64,000 nucleotides of DNA from Andrena cerasifolii (taxonomy: Eukaryota; Arthropoda; Insecta; Hymenoptera; Andrenidae): assembly GCF_050908995.1 (NCBI RefSeq), contig NC_135118.1:21151501-21215500 (forward strand). Direction: 5' to 3'. The translations under genes were made by a program, and so were the position numbers. The notes under the pieces are model-generated. The model made no database searches and was not told where the DNA came from. It worked only from the letters and a program-made list of their open reading frames with translations. Positions 51,682 through 62,566 of the stretch are shown here, in pieces. How positions within the stretch are numbered: the first letter of the stretch is position 1; each line of letters opens with the position of its first letter.

Positions 51682-52621
51682 GGGGGTGCTCTAGTGTATC
51701 TAACCGGTTTTCAACGCCATCTTCGGGAATTTATTTAACAGAAACTATACGTTTATATTCTCTAGCGTTTTACTTGCGTATTAAGCTATGTTTGTAGTAG
51801 CACTCAGATTTTTTTCAGTTTTTTTATCGCACGTATACATAGCCGCTGGTGCAAGCTTCGTCAAAAAAGTTCTGTTTCGACCGACGACAGTGTGGGGACT
51901 GTTATAGTCATCCAAAATAAAAAAACTATGATTCACTTTTTTTTAGTATGGCTGTCGCTATGGTTGGAACCACAGACGAGTTTCTATATTTTAAAGAATG
52001 AATTGTACAGAACGAAAACAGCTAAATTTTTAACAGAAATCGAGCACATTTTCAAAACGCTGGCATTCTGCAAATTTTATTATTAGGGGGCCTCTATGAT
52101 TTTTCCCTGTGGTTTTGCAGTAATTGCAAAAGCACGGAGGTTCGAATCGACTTGAAATTTGTACAGCATGTTCAAAATTCCTTTCTGCTATGAACCTCAA
52201 CATTAAAGTGTAAAAACTCTAGTTTCTGAGATAAATAAAGAAACAGCTATATATGTACAATGAAAAGTGACATTTATCTTAAAAATCGCCTTCTTTTAGC
52301 GACTACTTTAATAATCTTGGTTCAATTTTGTCCGAGGTTCAGACCGAAATTACAGATTGTAAGAGAAGCATATTCCAATATCTGCATATTGTTAAACTCA
52401 GTATCAGTGCAAACCAAAGACACTTTTTCTAAAACACTGTATAATCAACCTCGCGTGGGAGCCATTTGTAAAAAAGATACGTATAAAAAAAAATTCTTTT
52501 TTTACTCCACGTGATAGTAATAAACATTGTATAAAAGGAAAAGTCTGTGCTTGCATTAATTTCCTTGCAATTAATTCGCGAAAACACTTGACTTTCGAGC
52601 GATTTGGCCTAGTCCCCTTAA
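51678..52621. mobile_element. TTAA element abutting the 50992 element
   Basis: It starts TTAAGGGGGTGCTCTAGTGT and ends GGCCTAGTCCCC|TTAA (52618-52621). The end motif CCTAGTC matches the GACTAGG end of the 22234 element. Ends are only partly alike, so its unity is less sure. Confidence 0.5.
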
Positions 52622-53001
52622 CGTTCGAAATGTTCTTGGTTTGTTAACAAAACACTGAAGGGCGCTACTGACTTCGCCCTCTGCTGCTCCTGGGACACCA
52701 CTATGTCGCAGCAAGACATTATACAGGGCCGATCGCCTGATTGTAAGTCCCGATGCAATCACCCTCTGGAAAATGGAGGGTTTACTCGGCGACACAGACA
52801 CCGAATCCAAATGAAATTCGATTTATCGGGGTTAACGGGCTGGTCTTGCGTCCCGAAGAATTGGTGATCGTTGGGATTAGTGTAAATTTGATCCCTATCA
52901 AGAGGAATTCATAAAAATGTAAAAGACCAAAGTGACGACGCTTTGGAAGAAAATACTTACTTTACGAGCTCTTGGATTACAAGAAAGTTTGTGATGCACC
53001 T
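52622..53001. other. Gene-poor DNA, nothing recognised
   Basis: GC-richer around 52640-52800 with no supported exon. Confidence 0.4.
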
Positions 53002-53179
53002 ACTAACGAGGGAACATCCAGAAGTTACGGAATAATAGATTTCTCACCTTCAACTTTGGCGGCTGTTCTCGCGCCTTTAACATGGATGACGGCAGTCAAG
53101 AAATTTTTTGTAACAACTGCTTTCAATCAAAGTCGCATCGTAAACTGTGATTGTCACCTGGGGATGTTCCCTTGTAAGT
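53002..53179. mobile_element. MITE with AAGGGAACATCC ends
   Basis: Left ACTAACGAGGGAACATCCAG; right CTGGGGATGTTCCCTTGTAAGT, its inverse. The same end motif occurs at the 61515 element. Confidence 0.6.
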
Positions 53180-53268
53180 TAATTCTACAATGGTGTGAAA
53201 AAGAGCGTTTTCGTGTACCAAAAATTTCATAGTGATAAGGCAATTCATTTTTGACATAGATCACAAGT

Positions 53269-53618
53269 TTAAGGGGTATATCTAAGAGTGTGACGGCTGA
53301 AAAAAATCTTAATTTTTCGGGGATTAAAGAAGAAACAAGTACTTACCTATTGCACGTATCATTTTACGCGATTAAATTTTCTGTTTGAGCTAACTACAAT
53401 TGCTGATATCAGGTCTGACATCCGAGAGGATATTGTTCTCTTTACGATGCTCCAATTCCGCTATAAGTGGAAATTTTTACTAATAATTTATATTATATTC
53501 TTGAAAGCTGATAGAATAAAACTACAAGCATGCAAAATGATACGTGCAATACTTGTTTCCTATTTTAATTCCCGAAAAAATAAGTTTTTTCGGCCGTCAC
53601 ACTAGGAAGACCCCTCAA
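53269..53618. mobile_element. TTAA MITE, ~100-bp arms
   Basis: TTAAGGGGTATATCTAAGAG then TGTGACGGCTGAAAAAA on the left; inverted right end TTGAGGGGTCTTCCTAGTGT then GACGGCCGAAAAAACTT. Arms share AAACAAGTA and GCACGTATCATTTT with complements. The right TTAA is now TCAA. Confidence 0.85.
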
Positions 53619-55785
53619 TAAATCCAAACAGACTTCAGACTCAATAATCTCACTATTTTAAACCAGTGGTGCAAGTCAATCGTGCTACGTGCCGGTATAT
53701 AAATTACCTTGAACGTGAAATTAAATTTACTACCACGTCAGACATTTTAATGTGTCACTTTCTATTAAACATGCCTGTATATGCTATGCATATATAGAAC
53801 CATAATAAAAGTAACAGGACTGGACGGTAACGATGCTCTGTTCGCAAATTTTCCACGATCAAACGCCCCCTCCCCGCAACGTGTTTCCAATATCGCGTGA
53901 ATATCATGAATTTCCGATCGAGAACACTTTATCGATGTACCGTTGAAGGATGCCTATCGTAAACCTTCCGTTTCTTTGAGGGTCTCTTCGTCAACGCCGG
54001 GCTGATGGATTCCCGCGTGCACAGACATACAAATGTACATCAACGAGACCGTTTTTAAAGGATCCATCGCTCGAACCGCTGAAAAACGCCCAGCGTCGCG
54101 TCGGCTGCAACGACCGAAATTGGAAATTTAAAAACAGGGCTCGAGAGATGCCCCGCTCGATTACCGTGCACTGGGGATATTTGAGAACGGGCTGTCAGTT
54201 TCAGCGACGAGCCTGGGCCTCTTCAGACCTCGATCGAGCGAAATGGAATTACCGAAGCCCGATACGCGTACAAAAGAAAATTATCGAGCTCGATGCTGTT
54301 GTCCCTGCATTTACGAGGAAAACTTGCTTCCGCCGCGGCTCATCCCGATGCGAATTCGTCCTTGCCAAGTCTCATTAATATTTTATACCCGATTTTTTAC
54401 AGAATCGTGCAAGAATACTTCTGTGACCAAATTATTCTCGTTCCAGTCGAAAAAGTGCTTTCAAACTGTGGGTATGAGGTTTTCGGGGAAGTGGAACAGA
54501 TTTAGAGATACTTTTGCAAATAAAGTAGTGCTTTTAAAGGAATCACATACATAGGTATAGAATTTCGTACGATTGAATATTCTCCTCCAAAATATCGTTT
54601 GTTCAATTTCATGAAACTTTATTATATATGATGGTATAGATAGTATTATAACTTTTGGCTTCCGGGAAATGTAACAAGATGAAATATATGTGTTGACCAT
54701 TTACTACCCCTATATTCCAATTCTCCTCGTTATTGTTACTACATTAATAACGTGCTTTACCGATTACTCGCCCGGTAAACATTATGATAAATATCGAAAG
54801 CATTGCTCGTTATGCGTGGTAGGTTTGCAATTGTATTTATTTATAACTGTTCTAATTATTACATTTTGTTTATCGTGCTTAACGTTTATGAAAGTATCGA
54901 GACCTACTCGTACTATTCACGTGTTCTAACCCTGTATATTATTAACGATCAATATCAAATAACAGAGCTTTTAATTCGTGCATTTATTTACTTTATTAAG
55001 AAGATTGTCTTAAAGAAATGTGAATTATAAATTTAAACGTTATTATATGTTTATAAATGGAGTGTAGTTGCACTTTTACTATTCCATATTTTTAGTTACG
55101 CATATTAAGCAAACATTAATAAGTACATAATGAAGTTGGAATTTCGACCGTAAATTTTTTTTTTTTAAATTAAAACATGATTTTGGCGCACAGTTTCGGT
55201 CAATTAAAAGAATAAAAGCTAATTTGCAAATATAAGAAGTATCATCTTCCGACGTTATTAATAAGTACAATTCAGATTAAAAGTATGCGGTCATTTACTG
55301 GGCTTCTACACGTTTTGCATTTTATAATTTTTTTTTTAAATTACGATAAGAATAAGTAATTATTTTTATAGAAATTTCAAGAAAAATAAATTTAAATGCA
55401 ATTTCAACAGTTTTTGTTGTTGTTATACATAAATATAATCAAGTATTAATCTCAAAGATCCATAGATTCAACAATTCGGTCATTCACTGGTTGGTTTATC
55501 CTATTTTCTGATTAAGTATGTACTTTGATATCGAATTTCTGGGCCATTGACTGGATCTACTTTGACCCACACTCCCAACAATTTTAATTTACATTAAAAA
55601 ACGATTTCTAGAGCTTCAAATATCAATTGCTTTAAAAAATAAATCACTAAACTGAACCAGTCATACCCAGTCGGCTCTTCTAGGGATAAATACCTCTACA
55701 CACCGTAATAATAATTAATTCCCTATTATCTACTTGCTTTTTTAAAGCTCACCAACAGTAGGCCATTAAGCCTTGCACACCTTTA
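53619..55785. other. Gene-poor DNA, nothing recognised
   Basis: CpG-rich at 53860-54360, otherwise AT-rich. Open frames here lack domains and splice support. Confidence 0.4.
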
Positions 55786-56255
55786 GGGTAACTCGGAGTA
55801 AAATGCTACCGCAGGTAACATGCCACTTCTCAATAATTTTTTAAATATTGCACAAATGCCGTTACCATTTGCACTAATTCTGTTCAATTTAGTGTAACTG
55901 CTAAGACGACAATAAATTTTGGCTTTCACCTTCTTTTATTTTGAATAAATCCTGGTAAATTATAAAAGTATCGTCTTGATCTAATTTCACACTGTAACTA
56001 GAATGCTGATTACACATTTCTGTGAACAGTTATACAAATAATCATTAGATTATGACAAAGTAGACTAACAAACGAATTTTACAACCTCTCGTACATCCGT
56101 TAACACTATGTACTTTATGAAGAGATTTTTAATCCTTCCTTTTATGACCGTGTGGAGTAATATGCCACATGTTTGTCGATATAATATGCCAAAAACTAAT
56201 ATTTTTATAACTCTTTCTATTTAATGCCATCGAGTTACTGTTTCGTATTAGAACC

Positions 56256-56357
56256 ATGCCTAAGAAGTATGTACGAACTTCAAATCATGCTGCTTGGTCA
56301 GACGAAAGTTTAAAGGAAGCCATTCGAAAGGTGAAGGAGGCTCGTACAACAATATAG
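56256..56357 (+). pseudogene. Pogo-type transposase N-terminus (Psq-like HTH)
   Basis: MPKKYVRTSNHAAWSDESLK followed by EAIRKVKEARTTI and a stop at 56355. The MP+xY.R start and W..E.L..AI..V pattern is typical of the Psq-type helix-turn-helix opening insect pogo/jerky-like transposases. The second half of the domain is lost. Confidence 0.6.
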
Positions 56358-56474
56358 AACAAATTTTGAGAATGTAGAAAATATTTTTTAAGACAATTCG
56401 ACTGATGCAGAAAATGTGCAACTACTGTGCGGTATGTGAACTATATTATTACGATAAAAAAAGAACATAAATAT

Positions 56475-56552
56475 GACTGGGTAAAATCTACTTGTTGCAA
56501 AAAGTGGACCCATGAAGACTGCGTAGAGATTGGCGACTGTTTAGTTTGTTAG
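56475..56552 (+). pseudogene. Transposase C-terminal zinc-finger remnant
   Basis: DWVKSTCCKKWTHEDCVEIG then DCLVC and stop. The C..C..W.HE.C..C..C arrangement matches the PHD-like tail found at the end of many pogo-type transposases; upstream sequence is frameshifted. Confidence 0.55.
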
Positions 56553-56927
56553 AAATAGCTTTTTTTTAAATATATTTCCGTTTCATTGAGTTCAAATATT
56601 TGTTATTAATTACTAGTGGCTTGAATAGTTTAAAATATTGTTGATTCTGAAAATTTTGAGTGATTAGTTTGCACTTCATAGCTTGTGGCATATTACCTCA
56701 GACCTTCTGGCATATTTACCCACCACTTGGGTAATATGCCACTTTCGAGGACTTTTGTATTTGTACGTTTCTCATTGAACTACAAAAGTTACATATCTTT
56801 ACTTATTACTCAATATACAGAATTAGTTACACTTTCATATGGTTCTATCTATTTCCCTGTATCTACTTATACTTGTCAGATATCGCGTTTCAAAGTTAAC
56901 TGCGGCATATTACCCCGAGTTACCCTA

Positions 56928-57588
56928 CACAAAATTCACTCCTACAATAAATCCTACCCATCGTGATAAATGCCATTTTGTTCCACCTAGCTTATCTATC
57001 TGCCAAGCACGTGATTACCGATTTGTACCACTTCTTTCCACCTTAAGACCAAGCAAGAGCCGAGCAGGGACTTATAACTCACCTCCCGCATTCCATAAAA
57101 TTCCCTCGAACCTTTCATCTGGCACGGAGTTCTTACACGCGCCTCATTCCTCCGTTCAGAATTAAATGTGTAATGCTCTTGGATAGCTGATAGGATGAGG
57201 GGATTCTCGCGGAAGAGGCTGCCGTTTAAAAAGCCCGAGAGATTACAAGTGCGCAGGCTCGAAGTGGCAGTGTGGGCTACATGCGATGTATTATTCAAAA
57301 GGCGAAACCGCGAAGCTTTAATAAAAGCAAAACACACGGCTGCGGTAGTTTTTAATGCGGCCGCGGGCGCACAGTTGGCGATATTCCTGTCGTCGTGGAG
57401 AAAATATTTGCCGGGAATTTTACTGTCTTTACCTGCTCCTCCGCGGATGGCGAAAAGCTTCGCCTCCTCTTCTCGACTTTGTTTCCTTGAGGGAAGACTA
57501 CGAGAGGCGGAAAATCGCGGGCAAAGGAAATATTTAGTTTATATAAAAGAATTTGTCGCAGATTAACCGTCTAGTGCATACGCCTGCC
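56928..57588. other. Gene-poor DNA, nothing recognised
   Basis: GC-richer at 57180-57500 with overlapping open frames on both strands but no domain or splice support. Confidence 0.4.
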
Positions 57589-57942
57589 TTAAGGCGGGCA
57601 CCTGTTTAATCCAGGAGTTGGGCGCCTATAATTTTTTTTCTCAGAATTCTCAGTTGCCAGCCTTGAAAGTATTTCCACACCGCGCATATTAGCCTAAGAA
57701 ACATGCCAATCTGACGTTTCGATTTGACAGAAATCTAGTTTGAAGTGCATTCTTGAGCTAAGCATGCTGCGAAAATTATTTGTGAAAGTAAAAAAATCAA
57801 ATAAAATACTTCCCGACACCGTGCAGCTAAAAACAAATTATTGGTAAGTAGTTTGTGTAGTGATCTATCGAATGGAATATAGATTTGAAAGCAAAAAATA
57901 ATTTACACCTGTGAAGTGAGGCTTGGCCGGTAGCCGCCTTAA
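57589..57942. mobile_element. TTAA element with GGCGG ends
   Basis: TTAA|GGCGGGCACCTG on the left, CCGGTAGCCGCC|TTAA on the right. The terminal match is short (GGCGG). Its right TTAA is the left TTAA of the next element. Confidence 0.5.
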
Positions 57943-58488
57943 GGCGGTATCATTTTAGTGGATCATCCTAAGTTATAGTTAGGGTGTTAGTTTATCGCCC
58001 TAATAATTGATGCGTGAAAATTTTACTTGTGCACGTTTTAGCTCTTTGTTCATGAAATTTGGTACCTATATAGGGGAAAGTGGGGTAAAACGGAACGGGT
58101 GGGTAAACGGGACACCAATGTTTCTGTTAGATAAGAGCTGCGAATGAGTTGGTATCGCGTGACATGGAACCAAAGGGTCCTCATAGCATTTTGTGATAGA
58201 CCATAGACCCCTGCACACGTTATTTTGCCATTAAGAGAGTTGGAAAAATTTGCGGTATCGACGTTTCAATATTGCGTTGGACTTTCGACCACTTTTCGGT
58301 ACTTGGATTTGGAAAATTAATAACGCGCTTCTTCTGTGCTTTCTTAAATTTCACAATGCACAATAAAATAATTATATCATAAATTTATATTTTTTTGAAT
58401 ATTTTTTCATAGTTTTTCATTAAAAATAAAGTATTTATTTTATAAAAAAAACTACATTTTTTGTGCTTGCTACATGATCCCGCCTTAA
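57939..58488. mobile_element. TTAA element with GGCGGxATCAT ends
   Basis: TTAA|GGCGGTATCATTTTAG on the left; inverted from the right TTAA|GGCGGGATCATGTAG. A motif GGGGTAAAACGGAACGGGTG near 58082 resembles a pogo-like MITE end inserted inside. Confidence 0.6.
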
Positions 58489-61400
58489 GGCGGTGACCCA
58501 GAAGGCTGCCCTGGGGAGTCCAGACTTCTTCCAAATTGAAAACAGACATCGGATTCGGCCTTTTCATCCCCGAATTAGACTAGTCTAATTTTTCCAACTG
58601 AATTAAAAATCTACGCACTAGAGGGTTAACACTGTTGGTATTGGCTTTCGGCAGAAATTATTTGAAATATAAGTAAAGAATGCAATATAGATCATTCTAT
58701 TAATTTTATTCTGAAAATAGTTTGGAAATAAAATCCGACTAAATAAATTCCCACAGAATACGACTATTTTATTAAAATTACTTTGTGCTCGTTTTGCGTG
58801 TGGCACGTGATTGTTACGAAGGTGCCGGTGTCTATTCAGAAAATCCATTCGAAAGGAATTGCTCGGAATAAAAAGCAAGAAAACAGAATTGTCATTCGAG
58901 GAAGAAAATGGCTGTAATGACTATACGTGTATAATAGGCATGGGACATATAAATCTCGATGCTTTTAACGAGGCAGTACTTTAATGAGAAAGCAGTATTG
59001 TCTCCATTCCCTTCGTGCCCCAGCGCCAAAGGAAAATTCTGTAACTACCCGCGCTATCAGAAGATTTACCGAGCTTCTGTAGATGTTTGACCGTTCCCTT
59101 CTCATATTTCCCTGGTAATAGCCGAGGGAATGTTTGTCCCTCAAGTTTACGGGCCCACCCTCGGTCCCTTACCATAATTAACATTCTCGAATTCGTAGGA
59201 TAAACTCAAAGGAACCTCGACAAATAAAGAAAGTCGAAAAGTTTTCTCATTCCCAGCGTCTCTTACTCACGCCAGATTTATCTATCGAACCTCCACCCAA
59301 CCCTGGAATAATAGCAGATAATTTATTCAGTAATACAGCAGGGGGAGGGATCGAACAGCAGCCGCAGAGTTACATATCCCTAATGCTCCCCTTTCTTAAT
59401 AATAAATCCGCCTTTATCGAACGCCACAGGGTAGGCGAATATTTCTCAATAAAGCCAAGGGAATGCGGAATCCTAGCGCCAGATTTCCCTAGTAATCCAA
59501 AGCCTTCTACCAGGGAACTTCCCCTTCCAAGGAATTCTTGTAACTTTCACGCTAAAGGCTAAAATCCAGGCTACGAAGGCCGAGTTAAAGGGGTACGAAA
59601 TTTTCAAAAACTTTCCAACTCGCCTGACTTCTAACGCGAGATAAGGGCTCTTATATCATCGACCTTTAAACCGACCGACCGTTTACTCGAAATTCTTTGG
59701 ACCCCGCGTGTGTACACGATGCATCATGCCGAGGCATTTGCATGGCCCCGCGATAAGGGTCGAGGTACCATTTACAACCGCGGTAATTGACATCGATACA
59801 GATTTTTATACCAGCGGAGAGGAGTCTTCAAGTGGCACCAGAGCAAAGCTTCGAACGATCATCGTGATAAATTTAAGATGTTCAACTTTCAGAGATATCG
59901 AGAGAATCTTATAGTACTTTATTTATTTTGAAACTTGGTATTAAAAGCGTAATTCTCACGTCCCTGTATTGTTGCGTAATTATTAATACTTTTAAGTGTT
60001 TTATTTTACAGGAAACTGGTCGCAGAATTGAAATAAAAATCAAAGGGGATAAAATAGAATAGAAAACTTCGATATGTTATTGAAGTACCGGGTGGGAAAA
60101 GGTGTTTAACCTTTAACGCCCTGAATCTGTTGATTCTATCGTCTCGAGTTCCTTGACTTTATCCCCCTGAAAATACGTCAGATTTAAGTGGTATAGGCCA
60201 CCGACGTCGCCGTTCGATTATCAGACCAGTCGAATGCTTTCACCAGAGAGGCTACTGAGATCCGGCCATCGATCCTTTGCCACGCTCCTTCAATGGACAT
60301 TTCTAAAGGCTCTGCCTGTGACACATGAATAACCATTAGCGGCGATACTTGCGCCGCAAGCATCTCCCCGTGAAAGTGTCACGCTCGAACATTTTCAAAT
60401 AACCGAACGATTGTGGTACAACAGAAAGTACAGCGCGTATCAGCAATTTTTGCGCACACGAAAATCTCTGTCGCAAAAGAATACGATACTTTGACACCGA
60501 CGAAGTGTGTTTTAACTTCCAAATTCCCACGGCACACTTTAAAGTTTGTAATGTTAACATTCAATTAAATTCATAGTTTAAAATTTAAATCGACTGTCTC
60601 TGTTCAACTCCCCATTTTCTCCTCAAATTTATTGTCACATCAATTAATTTCTAAGAGAGTTTGAAATTGTGCTGTCTGGTAAATTTAAATCCTAGAATCG
60701 TTTACATCGATTTGTACATCTATAGAAAATCAAATTAGCAGTATTTCAAAAAGTTTGACTATAAAAGGTTAGAGGAAGTGGAGTATATTTGGAGTACTGT
60801 TGGTAATTTGGAATACCGAAGTATCTAATAAACTACTAACGCTATCTAATTTGTAGCACCGCAGATAATAGGGGCTAATGACCTGTTAACTAATGACATT
60901 TGTGGACGAACCGCAATTTTAACATCTTCGACTTAATCTATGAAAACGTGAATCTGCAAAACTGTTTTCAGCAAGTATGCAATCGTTCATGGTTAAAATA
61001 TGTCGAAACTTTAGAGTGAAACACTTTATCTACTCATTTGCATGCCCCTTCTATGGTTAGGTGTCAGTTTTGCGATAATTTCGAGAATATACAGCGTGGC
61101 ATGAAATTTTAGGTTTCAATGGCATGTTGCTAATTCGGAATACCGAAGGTGAAGGTAATTTGGAATATTCCAAAGCTTAGCAATGCTTTTGTATCACGAG
61201 TAACGGCGACCGTCACGCCGGGTTGGGCCAGCGATTTATTAAACGATTTTTAAAAGATTTTATTCAGCTTCGAGCTTCTGCTTGTTTGCATGCATGTATA
61301 TTTGCTTTTATGTTTGTTTGGTTCAAATATAGAAACACAATTTTCACCCACTTCCATCTATCAATAGACTTGGAACTTTGCAGAAGTACGTAGCTCAGAT

Positions 61401-61514
61401 GACAATACAAAAATATGAAAAATAACCCCAAGTGGTTTAAAAAATTACTCAGTCATCAATAAATATAACCCATTTCAAACGATTTGAAATCAGCCTATAA
61501 CTACAAATAAAACT
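58489..61514. other. Gene-poor DNA
   Basis: The DNA right after 58488 starts GGCGGTGACCC and may be part of an older GGCGG element. TTGGAATACCGAA occurs at 60816 and, nearly, at 61135, suggesting an old element. No gene is supported. Confidence 0.4.
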
Positions 61515-61948
61515 TACAAGGGAACATCCCGAACCCGGATATACAAAAAATTCTGAAACTTCGTGAAAATGTAGAGAATTTCCCCCTGATTACAACGCAA
61601 TTTTTGTTTGCTGCCCAAATTCACTCTAACGGGGTGTAATTGACCCCTGAAAATCGGGTAATTTTCCGATTTTCTGTTACATCTCGTGAACTGTAAAATA
61701 ATTATTTTACCAGATAGATCTAATTAAAAGAAGTAACTTTTGTCTGGAAACTTTTTTTCTATCTCTTACATTTCGCGAGTTATAACACAAAATCGGAAAA
61801 TAGCCGAATTTTCGGGGGTTAATTCCACCCCCTTCGAGTGAATTCGGGCAGCAAACAAAAATTGTGTTGCAATCAGGAGGAAATCCCCTACATATTCGCA
61901 AAGTTTCAGAATTTTTGGAATTTTCGGATTCGGGATCTTCCCTTTTAG
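61515..61948. mobile_element. Fold-back element with AAGGGAACATCCC ends
   Basis: Left ACAAGGGAACATCCCGAACC; right GGATTCGGGATCTTCCCTT. Arms of about 190 bp share TTTTTGTTTGCTGCCC and TCGGGTAATTTTCCGATTTT with complements. No coding capacity. Confidence 0.85.
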
Positions 61949-61986
61949 ATACTAAAAAATAAGTAATAAAAAAATATATAAAAAAA

Positions 61987-62063
61987 TTAAGTTAAACGAT
62001 TTTATTTAAAATGCACTAAATTTTTTAGTTTTTAGTGCATTTGAAATAAAATCGTTAACTTAA
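61987..62063. repeat. Long AT-rich palindrome
   Basis: TTAAGTTAAACGATTTTATT followed by TAAAATGCACTAAA is inverted as TTTAGTGCATTTGAAATAAA and ATCGTTAACTTAA, arms of about 34 bases with two or three differences. TTAA stands at both ends. Confidence 0.85.
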
Positions 62064-62119
62064 ATATTACTTTTTATGTATTTTGTTTACCTAAGATTGT
62101 TCCTATATTGTGACTTTTC

Positions 62120-62566
62120 GAGAAAAAAAATCAAAATTATAAAAATGGCGGCTGTAAAACGGCAAATTTTAAGGAAACTTGATTTTTCGTCATGGAAAAG
62201 AGCCATTTTATTTTTTTTTTGTCAAAGCAAAAGTTTTCACAGACTTACCCTTAGGTTCAGGTCGTAACTAGACATGTTTCACATATGCTGAATTTTTTTC
62301 AAATCGACTTGCACCTCCGTTTTGTCGCAATCACTGCAAAACGAAGAGGAAATATGAATCCGAGAGAATCGCGTTCAAAGTTTCGAAAGAGGAATTGGTC
62401 TACCTGCATGCGCGCAGTAACAGTTTATGACGCGCTCGACCTTTTCGGCTGTAAAATCCTTAATTTTGCGAATTTTAACATAAACCAAACGGCATTTTAC
62501 TCTGGAAGTACTATCGAAAAATACAACAACAGCAAAATCGAGTTTCTGACTGCCTAGTCGCCTTAA
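62120..62566. mobile_element. Second copy of the 22551-22932 repeat, ends at TTAA
   Basis: Same order and orientation as 22551-22932, from AAAATGGCGGCTGTAAAACG to CTGACTGCCTAGTC, here followed by GCC|TTAA with the target site intact. It keeps about 60 bp (62326-62390) missing from the other copy. The left end is not found. Confidence 0.85.

Larger units (their letters stand above)
55786..56925 (+). mobile_element. Internally deleted pogo-type transposon (1140 bp)
   Basis: TA|GGGTAACTCGGAGTAAAATG on the left and, inverted from the right, TA|GGGTAACTCGGGGTAATATG. The motif 'ATATGCCA/TGGCATAT' recurs inside both ends. Remnants of the two ends of a transposase are present (56256 and 56475); the catalytic middle is gone. 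Confidence 0.85.

Noticed and set aside
57195..57566. 123-codon + strand open frame
   Set aside because: Basic, low-information peptide; no domain; GC-rich DNA keeps several frames open here.
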